From positions 310,001 to 374,000 of the forward strand of contig CAWKOH010000003.1 of the NCBI GenBank assembly GCA_963851245.1: a stretch of DNA of 64,000 nucleotides, in the 5' to 3' direction. The stretch comes from CAWKOH01 sp963851245. GTDB taxonomy: Bacteria; Actinomycetota; Acidimicrobiia; Acidimicrobiales; Palsa-688. The notes below the pieces were generated by a model. The model searched no databases. It saw only the letters and a program-made list of their open reading frames with translations, and was not told the DNA's origin. The position numbers and the translations under genes are program-made. Shown here piece by piece: positions 1-6,568 of the stretch; position 1 is the first letter of the stretch, and the number at the start of each line of letters is the position of its first letter.

Positions 1-46
1 CGAAATGCCGATGGAGGGGTCAGGAAACGAACGAGACGGAACTGCC

Positions 47-343
47 ATGACCACTACCGATCCTTCCGACGGCGCCTTGGGCGTCGCAGAGCTGCGTGAC
101 CTTGTTGACAGCTGGTATCTGGAGCTGCTTTCCCTGTCTTTGCTGGAGGCCGACGCCGCCCTGCTGCGGGCGGCGCACCCGGAAGCCGACATCTTGTTTG
201 TTCGCACCAAGGCGATGCGCAGCGAGAATCGAGCCGGGACAAGGACTGTTTCTAGGGAGCTTGATCCGTTATTGACGACCCTGCGCAGCCAGACGACACT
301 GCTGCAGCGGGCAGGCTATCTTCGGCGCGCCAAGCGGGCGTGA
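47..343 (+). CDS. Small hypothetical protein
   Basis: A 98-residue acidic-to-basic small protein of unknown function. It opens with a Thr-rich stretch, then a leucine-rich helical segment around residues 15-50, and ends in a short basic tail. I chose the ATG at 47; an in-frame ATG at position 5 would add 14 residues of low-complexity sequence and has no better ribosome-binding site. The codon third positions are G/C rich as in neighbouring genes, which supports coding. No family was recognised. The gene ends about 40 bases before the next small gene on the same strand. Confidence 0.45.
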   Translation: MTTTDPSDGALGVAELRDLVDSWYLELLSLSLLEADAALLRAAHPEADILFVRTKAMRSENRAGTRTVSRELDPLLTTLRSQTTLLQRAGYLRRAKRA

Positions 344-386
344 TGACGGTGGCCGGGACCGGTTCCGAGCCTCGCAGGCCCGAGGG

Positions 387-659
387 ATGAGCAGCGTCGG
401 GCAGTACCCAGAATCGGGAGCAATAGATACAACCCTACGGCTGTGCCATGTGGCCCGGCAGATGAACGTCCTTCTCGACCAAGATGAGAGACTTGATCTA
501 CTAGAGACCCGCCGTCACGTCTTCGACGGCGACCTCCTGAGATGGATCGACAACCGTTTCCGACCCCTCGGACTCGGGCTGTCCTACGTCCCGACCGTTA
601 GCCAAGCCGAGCTCTATGAGCGTTTCCAGGATTTCGCCACCGGCAATCTCGTCACATGA
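387..659 (+). CDS. Small hypothetical protein
   Basis: A 90-residue soluble protein with no recognised family. The start ATG at 387 directly follows a GAGGG stretch that can act as ribosome-binding site. The sequence is predicted mostly helical, with a conserved-looking central stretch LLRWIDNRFRPLGLGLSYV. It lies downstream of the preceding small gene in the same direction and may be co-transcribed. The function is unknown and the call rests on codon use and length only. Confidence 0.45.
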   Translation: MSSVGQYPESGAIDTTLRLCHVARQMNVLLDQDERLDLLETRRHVFDGDLLRWIDNRFRPLGLGLSYVPTVSQAELYERFQDFATGNLVT

Positions 660-1021
660 TGGCGCCTCGGATGTGCGATCGCTCGAGCCTTCTTGTAGTC
701 ATCGGCATCAAGTCGTAGAGCCGGCGGCTGCGGTAAGGGCGACACGAATGTTGGACGACGCGGTCTTAGGGGCCCCGATTTGGCGGCGTCAAGAGACCTT
801 CACGTGGGTGTGACTTACCAACGATGGCAGCGGCTCTGCCGATCCCGGCGAACTCCAGCCTGGTGGCCGACGCAGAGAACGTTCTGGGCGCCGCGGCGCA
901 AACCGACGCTATTCGGCGGAGGGCTGAGTAATGGCGCCATGGGTGGGGCCCCCCCGGATTTGTCCAGATCGCTGAATCTCGTATCGATTCTCGTCAGAGT
1001 CCGATGTTGCATAGCCGCCGC
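660..1021. other. Intergenic stretch, no gene seen
   Basis: About 360 bases between the second small gene and the convergent clpP. Open frames here are short and lack coding character or ribosome-binding sites. A run of C at 949-955 and G-rich sequence around 936-948 is present but I see no clear terminator hairpin. Confidence 0.4.
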
Positions 1022-1633
1022 TCACGCCGGTACGGGCTCGCTCACGTTGGCCGTTTTCTCGACGACGGCGTCGATGAAGCCATAGTCCTTGGCCTCGTGG
1101 GCGCTGAACCAGCGGTCGCGGTCGGAGTCAGCCTCGATCCGCTCAATCGGCTGGCCCGTATGGAAGGCGATCCGCTCCGCCAATATCCGCTTCAGGTAGA
1201 TGATCTGCTCGGCCTGGATGGCGATGTCAACCGCCTGTCCTTGGATCTGGCCTAACGGCTGGTGCATCAGGATCCGGGAGTGGGGCAGGGCGAAACGTTT
1301 CCCAGGCGTGCCCGCGCACAGCAGGAATTGGCCCATCGACGCGGCCAGGCCCATGCAGGTGGTAGCCACATCGCAGGGCACCAGTTGCATGGTGTCGTAG
1401 ATGGCCAGGCCGGCGTCGATCGATCCGCCGGGAGAGTTGATGTACAGGCAGACGTCCTTGGCGGCATCTTCGGCTGCGAGGAGGAGGAGTTGTGCGCAGA
1501 TCAAGTTGGCGCTCGTGTCATCCACCTGGGTGCCGAGGAAGATGATCCGCTCGTGGAGAAGGCGGCCGTAGATTTCGGCGGCCCGGTCGAGTGGCCCAGT
1601 CTCGCCGACCGCGTACCGAAAGAAATCAAGCAT
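1022..1633 (-). CDS. clpP: ATP-dependent Clp protease proteolytic subunit ClpP
   Basis: A 203-residue ClpP, the barrel-forming serine peptidase that degrades proteins fed to it by Clp AAA+ unfoldases. The catalytic triad is visible: Ser99 in GLAASMGQF, His124 in ILMHQPLG and Asp173 in DRDRW. The INSPGG oxyanion motif and the C-terminal EAKDYGFIDAV are also present, and the length matches the family. A TAGCGT -10-like hexamer ends 8 bases upstream of the ATG, and AAGGGA in that gap can serve as ribosome-binding site. No clpX or second clpP lies next to it, so it may be an extra copy rather than the housekeeping pair. Confidence 0.93.
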   Translation of the reverse strand: MLDFFRYAVGETGPLDRAAEIYGRLLHERIIFLGTQVDDTSANLICAQLLLLAAEDAAKDVCLYINSPGGSIDAGLAIYDTMQLVPCDVATTCMGLAASMGQFLLCAGTPGKRFALPHSRILMHQPLGQIQGQAVDIAIQAEQIIYLKRILAERIAFHTGQPIERIEADSDRDRWFSAHEAKDYGFIDAVVEKTANVSEPVPA

Positions 1634-2009
1634 GTCCCTTGACGCTACCCGATCGAAAAGGGTGGCTCGCCCAGGTCATGCGAGCGACGGTCGCCCCAGC
1701 GAGGGCCGGTGGTCGACGATCGTTCGACTCACCCACCCCGAACTAACGTCATGATCGGCTGCCACGTACCCGTGTGACTCGATTGCGTGAGCTTCCGTCG
1801 CTGAGCGCGCCGGGCTCGATGCCCTGCTCGACCAGATGCGGTCGGGCAGGTCGGGCTCAGCGCTGACGGCCACCGGGTCGTGATTCGCACCGCCATCGCC
1901 GGGGGGGCGACGCGTAGTGTCGATCGGCAGGGCGCGCAACCAGAGGTACCGTCCGTGCCGAGTCGTGAGCTTGGACGGCACCCGCCGGTCTGTCCGGGTT
2001 CGCGAACGG

Positions 2010-2059
2010 CCAGCGTGCCCAACTCCTCGACGCCGGCTCAGGGGTTCGGGCACGCTGAC
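2010..2059. repeat. Dispersed hairpin repeat, copy 1
   Basis: Left arm CAGCGTGCCC (2011-2020) pairs with right arm GGGCACGCTG (2048-2057), separated by a variable 27-base loop. The bases after the right arm (GACGCGCCAACC... to about 2080) resemble those after the other copies. Confidence 0.65.
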
Positions 2060-2200
2060 GCGCCAACCAGGAAACTACACCCGCGGAGAGCGCATTGCCC
2101 ATCACTCTCTGCGTCCGACTTTTACGTGAGCGTCAGACCTGTAACATGTCTTGGAAGCCCATGCGGCGGCGCTCCTCTCGAGGGGGCAGCGGCAACGGGC

Positions 2201-2265
2201 GGTCAGCGTCCCGGTTGCCGTCGACTCCGCACCCCCCTGTGGGGTCCGGCCCGGGCACGCTGACC
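2201..2265. repeat. Dispersed hairpin repeat, copy 2
   Basis: Left arm GGTCAGCGTCCCGG and right arm CCGGGCACGCTGACC, with one or two mismatches in the stem. The loop differs in sequence and length from the other copies. Confidence 0.6.
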
Positions 2266-2325
2266 AGCAAGAACGCACCGTAGCGGACCTGTCGGGAGCG
2301 CGCCCGAATCCTGTGGTATTACTGA

Positions 2326-2366
2326 GAACGGTCCCAGCCCTGCCTCCTCACAGACTGGGACCGTTC
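2326..2366. repeat. Perfect 12-bp stem-loop
   Basis: GAACGGTCCCAG at 2326-2337 is the exact reverse complement of CTGGGACCGTTC at 2355-2366, with a 17-base loop. It is followed by CCTCCC rather than a T run, so it is not a classic terminator. It could be a terminator of a lost gene, a protein-binding palindrome or part of an RNA. Confidence 0.55.
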
Positions 2367-2388
2367 CTCCCACCGAAGTGGGGCGGGG

Positions 2389-2455
2389 CAGCGTGCCCGG
2401 GGGGTGACACCAGAACTCCCTCCCCCGCGGAGTTCGGTTCTCGGGCACGCTGACC
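2389..2455. repeat. Dispersed hairpin repeat, copy 3
   Basis: Left arm CAGCGTGCCCGG and right arm CGGGCACGCTGACC. The loop contains a second inner hairpin, GAACTCC (2413-2419) with GGAGTTC (2429-2435). Confidence 0.65.
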
Positions 2456-2943
2456 CCACGAAGCCGGCCAAGGTACTACACCAATCCCTCCGGGCATCGT
2501 CGGGCTGTAACAGCCGTGATCTTCAGCTCTGCGGGGGCTGTTCTACGGCAAGAGTCGCGTCGGTCGCGTCTCTGATTGTCCGATGAGCCGAGCCGTTTCC
2601 GACGGCTCCGGGAGGAACAGGATCCGGTCAGCGAACTCGCCCGGACCGTTGGCAAGAAGGGATACCACTAAGAACGAACGAGCCCCTACAGCGCCCGGTA
2701 GTCGCCTGCCTTCTCATGGCGGCAAACCCCGGTGGGGACCGACGTCACACTGCCGCCATTTGAGAATCCAGCGCCGTAGCCTGCCGACTCCGCGCACGGC
2801 TCATGAGCACCTCCAAGGCTCTGCCGATAGGCGTAACGGACAGTTATGTAACTAGCTGGTCCACGCCGGTCCTATCTGCGCTGCTAGCTCAGGTGTGCGG
2901 AACGCATTTACCGACGGTCCTCGTCGACTTCCGGTCCTTGTCC

Positions 2944-2949
2944 TATGCT
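2944..2949 (+). promoter_or_regulatory. -10 box of a leaderless LapA-like gene
   Basis: TATGCT followed by 7 bases and the GTG start at 2957. The paralogue at 27060 has the same TATGCTCTCGG context upstream of its start, so both genes keep an identical leaderless arrangement. Confidence 0.6.
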
Positions 2950-2956
2950 CTCGGAC

Positions 2957-3214
2957 GTGGCTAGCTCGAAGTCGTCGTCTCAGTTTCGCCGCTTCTTCCG
3001 AGGTACCGACGGGCCGAATTGGACCCGCATCGCGATTGCGGCGCTGGCGTTGATCTACGGGGTCCTCTTTATCGTCCTCAACAAGGCGAAAGTGCGCGTC
3101 CACTTTGTGTTCTTCACCGTCAACACCCGCTTGTGGGTCGGTTTCTTGGTCTGTGTGGTCCTGGGCGCTCTACTGGGCCAGGCGATCGGCTCGTATCGGC
3201 GACGATCCAACTAG
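2957..3214 (+). CDS. LapA-domain (DUF1049-like) small membrane protein, paralogue A
   Basis: An 85-residue protein with two hydrophobic segments (about residues 25-43 and 54-72) separated by a short KVRVHFVFF linker, ending in a basic tail. The layout of a basic N-terminus, two helices and a conserved VxVxF stretch between them fits LapA/DUF1049 proteins, small inner-membrane proteins of poorly known role in actinobacteria. The GTG at 2957 is preferred over the in-frame ATG at 2945 because it aligns with the start of the paralogue at 27060 and sits 7 bases after a TATGCT box. The two proteins share most residues from FRGTDGPNW onward. Confidence 0.75.
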   Translation: MASSKSSSQFRRFFRGTDGPNWTRIAIAALALIYGVLFIVLNKAKVRVHFVFFTVNTRLWVGFLVCVVLGALLGQAIGSYRRRSN

Positions 3215-3508
3215 CCCGTCCCCCGGCGAGGAACGGCTTGACGATGCCGTCGCCCCGGTCTCTGCCCTCGGTGCGTAGCGGGGAACGCCAGATCGGGAAC
3301 ACGCTCCTCGCGGTGCCGATTGCGATGCCAACCCCCGCAGATCAGACGGACACCGAGTGGACGCGTCGTGGTTATCGACGACTTTAGCGGGCTTTCCGGC
3401 GGCGCCTTGTGGGAAGACCTGAAACTGGCCGCCGGCCACGTACGCGCCGCGGTTCTGCTCATCCCCGGGTCCGCCATCCAATTGGTGTCGGGCTATTTGG
3501 CCCTAAGG
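3215..3508. other. Intergenic stretch with a possible short coding remnant
   Basis: No gene is firmly supported. On the plus strand, positions 3361-3505 can be read as a protein-like segment (RVVVIDDFSGLSGG...IQLVSGYLAL) without a clear start or recognised family; it then runs into the antisense 3' end of the nucleotidyltransferase gene. Confidence 0.3.
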
Positions 3509-4057
3509 TCAGCGGCGGGTGAGGACGAATACGATGCGGTTGTAGCGCGGGTCGTCGTCTCCGGTTAGACGTCCGACCCAGCGCAGCACTTCGGACGCAT
3601 CGATGTCGGGTTCGTCGGACAGCATGGAGTCGATGTCGATCCAGTCTTTAGGGCGGTTGAACACCACTTTGCACACCATCAGGTGTTCCACGGCCAGGAT
3701 GGGGATAGTCCCGTCGCCGAATGGGACGGTCTTGCGGGCCGCTCCCGCCGCTTCGTGGAACTTGTCGTAGGCGAAGAAGAGGTCAATGGGTGTCGAGTCC
3801 CACATGACCCTGGCCTGGCCGTCTCTAAGGACCAGAGCGGCGACTGATGGATCGTCGGAGGAGGCGCCCAAGCGGTGCAGGGGATCTGCTACGTCGGGGA
3901 ACCGTTCGGCCGGTACGAACAGATTCAAGTCGATGTCGATCGTGGCCCGCGGTTCTGCGTAGTAGGCGAGCGCCAAGGCGCCACCAAAGGCGTGGGGGAT
4001 CTTCGCCAAGGCTGCTTCGATCGCGAGCACGCGTTGAGCCAGCGTGAGAGCACTCAT
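3509..4057 (-). CDS. AbiEii-like nucleotidyltransferase, likely toxin of a toxin-antitoxin pair
   Basis: A 182-residue protein with the nucleotidyltransferase signature: FGGALALAYY at about residues 23-33, followed by TIDIDLNLFV with the metal-binding aspartates near residues 40-42. This fits AbiEii/MenT-type nucleotidyltransferases, which in toxin-antitoxin pairs modify tRNA or other targets. The start ATG overlaps the stop of the upstream HTH gene (ATGA), so translation is coupled, the usual arrangement with the antitoxin gene first. The upstream HTH gene is frameshifted, which would matter if the toxin is active. Other nucleotidyltransferase roles cannot be excluded. Confidence 0.7.
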   Translation of the reverse strand: MSALTLAQRVLAIEAALAKIPHAFGGALALAYYAEPRATIDIDLNLFVPAERFPDVADPLHRLGASSDDPSVAALVLRDGQARVMWDSTPIDLFFAYDKFHEAAGAARKTVPFGDGTIPILAVEHLMVCKVVFNRPKDWIDIDSMLSDEPDIDASEVLRWVGRLTGDDDPRYNRIVFVLTRR

Positions 4058-4384
4058 CGAGAGACCAAGCGTGGCGCTTTCAACCGGGAGCTGCGAGCGC
4101 GGGCGGGGACGGCGTCTGCCAACGACAGGACGTCCAACAAGCGGCGGGCGTGCTCCTTCAGGTCCGCTGGCGGAGGCAGGTCCGAGCTCGGCGGTGCGGC
4201 CTCGAGGTGCAGTCGCTCGCCTCCCGCTTCAACGAGCCTGCGCAGCGTCTCGTAGCTCGGGTCCCGCCGTCCGTGCTCATAGGCCGAGATAACCGGCTGC
4301 GATGTCCCTGCCCTGCGCGCCAACTCAATTTCGCGACAATCCGTGGCGACGCCTGACGGCTCTGATCAGCGATGCCGGTTCCAC
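4054..4384 (-). pseudogene. Xre-family HTH regulator (putative antitoxin), frameshifted near its N-terminus
   Basis: The main frame reads ELARRAGTSQPVISAYEHG followed by RRDPSYETLRRL, a classic Xre helix-turn-helix, but it has no proper ATG/GTG start and meets a stop just upstream. The missing first helix (ASLIRAVRRRHGLS) is found in another frame, starting at GTG 4384, and the frames join near 4336 by a one-base excess or two-base loss. The GTG at 4384 lies 6 bases after a perfect TATAAT. The gene stop overlaps the start of the nucleotidyltransferase gene. So this is an antitoxin-type gene broken by a mutation or by a sequence error. Confidence 0.7.
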
Positions 4385-4390
4385 GTACGC

Positions 4391-4396
4391 ATTATA
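4391..4396 (-). promoter_or_regulatory. TATAAT -10 box of the HTH/toxin operon
   Basis: On the minus strand TATAAT is followed by 6 bases and then GTG at 4384, predicting a leaderless transcript. No good -35 hexamer is seen. Confidence 0.6.
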
Positions 4397-4540
4397 TCGG
4401 ATCGTCTATGAACATCCTCGCGGAGCCTGAACGACCTCATAGGTTCCCGATCCGTCCGGCCTTTCTCACCCTGACAGGCCGGTTCCGACATGTTTCGCTG
4501 TCCCGGTCGTCGCCCTGCTGGCAGCTGAGACCGGTAAGAC

Positions 4541-4574
4541 TAGTACGGTGACTGATATATTGGTCGCCGTACTA
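4541..4574 (+). promoter_or_regulatory. Palindromic operator upstream of the PadR gene
   Basis: TAGTACGGTGAC (4541-4552) and GTCGCCGTACTA (4563-4574) form an inverted repeat with a single mismatch around a 10-base AT-rich centre. It ends just before the AGGAGG ribosome-binding site of the PadR gene, so autoregulation by PadR is likely. Confidence 0.7.
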
Positions 4575-4585
4575 GGAGGGCGTCG

Positions 4586-4957
4586 ATGGGACGAAAATCA
4601 GAGGGCGCGAAGGGGTTGCCCACAGGAACCGGCAGGGAAGTTCGCGGCGACGTTCTGCGGCGGGCAGGTGATGCGTCGGTGTTGATCTTGACGAGCTTGG
4701 CTGAGGGCCCAAAGCACGGCTACGCCCTGATCCAGGATGTCAGGGCGTTTTCCGGTGTACGACTCGGGCCGGGGACGCTATATGGCGCCCTCGACCGATT
4801 GGAGCATTTAGGGCTGATCGAAGCGCTGCCCAACCAGGACCGCCGCCATCCTTACGGGATTACGTCCGAAGGTCTTCGAGCCCTTGGCGCGCACCTCGAT
4901 GAACTCGAGCGTGTGAGCAGGGTCGGGAGGCTACGGCTGGGCTTGGCGGGGGCCTGA
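4586..4957 (+). CDS. PadR-family transcriptional regulator
   Basis: A 123-residue winged-helix repressor. The family hallmark LTSLAEGPKHGYALIQDVRAFSGVRLGPGTLYGALDRL is seen at about residues 36-72, followed by the wing DRRHPYGITSEGLRAL. There is a strong AGGAGG ribosome-binding site before the ATG. A 34-bp palindrome immediately upstream is the likely autoregulatory operator. The stop overlaps by one base with the start of a membrane protein gene (TGATGA), so the pair is co-translated; PadR proteins often sit with membrane proteins that they control. The inducing ligand is unknown. Confidence 0.88.
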   Translation: MGRKSEGAKGLPTGTGREVRGDVLRRAGDASVLILTSLAEGPKHGYALIQDVRAFSGVRLGPGTLYGALDRLEHLGLIEALPNQDRRHPYGITSEGLRALGAHLDELERVSRVGRLRLGLAGA

Positions 4958-5601
4958 TGAACCGGCCGAGGGGGAATCGCGCGGTCGCCCTGGCGCTGCG
5001 TTGCTACCCAAAGCACTGGCGGGATCGCCACGGCGAGGAGGCTGCCCGGTTAGCCGATCTGCTTGTCCGGGACGGCGTGCCGGTGGCATCGGTGGTTAGT
5101 AGCTATCTGGTCTGGGCCGTACGTCAGAGGATGGCGCCCTTAGCGGTTCGAGCGCGTGCGATCGTCGTCTTGGTCGCCGCCGCGTTGGCTACCCTGCCAG
5201 TCGCAGTCTGGGTGCGGCCCTCGCCGGCGAGCGCGACGACCGGTGTTGTGAGGGCGGTGATCACCGACAGGGCTCGTGCGGCAGGACAGCTCCAAGCCAT
5301 ATTCCACTCGCACCATCTCCTTATCGCGATACGCCAGGTGGCCGTTCCCGCCCGTGAGGCTGGCTCTATCGTGGCGGTCTGGACGGATGGCCTAGCGCTG
5401 CCCTCTAACCGCATCCTGGGCCAGGTCAAGGGCAGCTGCGCCGACGGGTCACCCGGCTGCACGGTAGGCCTCGTTATCGCAGCGAGTTTCGCCGGCCAGG
5501 CGACGGTGCTAGTCGGCAGCCCGTACTCGCCCCCTGGCATCGGCGACATCCCGCTGTCGCACTCGCCGGGCAACGCTCCGGCGACGGGCAATGGACGCTG
5601 A
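4957..5601 (+). CDS. Single-span membrane protein of unknown function linked to PadR
   Basis: A 214-residue protein. The N-terminal 55 residues are cytoplasmic-like and resemble the leader of PadR-partner proteins (ALRCYPKHWRDRHGEEAARLADLL). A hydrophobic segment follows at about residues 67-84 (AIVVLVAAALATLPVAVWV), and the rest is predicted outside the membrane. It overlaps the upstream PadR gene by one base and the downstream signal peptidase gene by 11 bases, indicating one transcript. No catalytic motif was recognised. Its role as a partner or target of the PadR regulator is an inference from gene order. Confidence 0.65.
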   Translation: MNRPRGNRAVALALRCYPKHWRDRHGEEAARLADLLVRDGVPVASVVSSYLVWAVRQRMAPLAVRARAIVVLVAAALATLPVAVWVRPSPASATTGVVRAVITDRARAAGQLQAIFHSHHLLIAIRQVAVPAREAGSIVAVWTDGLALPSNRILGQVKGSCADGSPGCTVGLVIAASFAGQATVLVGSPYSPPGIGDIPLSHSPGNAPATGNGR

Positions 5602-6277
5602 CCCTAAGGAGGACGTGGCCGTCGAGACAGGAGCCATAGCCCCAACCGAGCCGCTGACGGGCCCCGACAACTCAGCTGAAGGGGCATCCGGGGACACGGC
5701 TCGCGTACGTCGAAGGAGTCGCTACGTCATCGAATGGGTGGTCATCATGGCGGTGGCCCTGCTCGCCGCTCTGCTGCTACGCACCTTCGCGATCCAGCCA
5801 TTCAGCATCCCTTCGGGCTCGATGGAGCCGACTTTGAAAGTCCACGACAAAGTGCTGGTGGACAAGCTGAGTTACGACCTGCATTCAGTGCACCGAGGCG
5901 ATGTCGTGGTGTTCAAAAAGCCCCGGGGCTTCCGAGACCCCGGGGTCACCTTTCTGATCAAGCGTGTCATAGGGCTGCCCGGTGAGACGATCACCCTTGA
6001 CAACGGGCAAATTCACGTCGACGGCAAGCTTCTGGACCAGAAGTGGCTCCCCCCCGAGGGAATCACCGACCCCGGGCCACCAATCACCAACCTCGGCTGT
6101 GCCAACACCGGGCCACGCGTGGATTACTGCGTGATCCCCAAAGGCGACTACTACATGATGGGCGACAACCGCAGCGACTCCGACGACTCACGCTACTTCG
6201 GTCCAATATCCGCCAAGCTGATCATCGGTAGGGCCTTCATGATCGCCTGGCCCCCCGGCCACATACGCACCCTGTAA
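5591..6277 (+). CDS. lepB: Signal peptidase I
   Basis: A 228-residue type I signal peptidase that removes signal peptides from exported proteins at the outer face of the membrane. A transmembrane segment lies near residues 47-66. The catalytic Ser77 is in IPSGSMEPTL and the catalytic Lys124 is in LIKRVIGLPG; the late conserved box MGDNRSDSDDSRYFG is complete. The start overlaps the preceding membrane protein gene by 11 bases. The first 40 residues form an acidic, disordered cytoplasmic extension typical of actinobacterial enzymes. Confidence 0.95.
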   Translation: MDADPKEDVAVETGAIAPTEPLTGPDNSAEGASGDTARVRRRSRYVIEWVVIMAVALLAALLLRTFAIQPFSIPSGSMEPTLKVHDKVLVDKLSYDLHSVHRGDVVVFKKPRGFRDPGVTFLIKRVIGLPGETITLDNGQIHVDGKLLDQKWLPPEGITDPGPPITNLGCANTGPRVDYCVIPKGDYYMMGDNRSDSDDSRYFGPISAKLIIGRAFMIAWPPGHIRTL

Positions 6278-6568
6278 CGAGACGACCGGCACTCAACTTC
6301 CAAGGAGATTTGTGGCAAGTCCCCCCTTCGACACTGATTCAAACTCCCACGTCCACGCGAATCGGCTGGCCAGGGCGGTGGCGATCTGTGGGGGTTAAGT
6401 CGCCGGTGAAGGAGGGTTGCTTGTCGGGTGTCGGTACCATAACGGTGTGGGGGCGCAGTCTGCGAGGAGCCTCGGACCGTTGGCCCGGTGCCTCCGTAGT
6501 GCGCCGCCGGCGATCGACGATGGCCTGACTGTCCTTTGGGACGGGCGGCGTAACATCTCTCGTGAAGT

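Larger units (their letters stand above)
1634..2956. other. Long non-coding stretch rich in stem-loops
   Basis: About 1.3 kb with no convincing gene: open frames are short, overlap on both strands and lack start signals. It does hold structure: three copies of a dispersed inverted-repeat element (near 2010-2059, 2201-2265 and 2389-2455), a perfect 12-bp stem hairpin at 2326-2366, and a smaller palindrome GGCTGTAACAGCC at 2503-2515. It may be a remnant of mobile DNA or may encode structured RNA; the sequence alone cannot decide. Confidence 0.5.

Noticed and set aside
2160..2460. Possible CRISPR array at the clustered repeats
   Set aside because: The repeats are inverted pairs with irregular spacing and only three local copies; there are no regular spacers or cas genes.
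3361..3568. Plus-strand frame RVVVIDDFSGLSGG onward
   Set aside because: Protein-like in composition but without a start or family, and its last part is antisense to the nucleotidyltransferase gene; mentioned only as a possible remnant.
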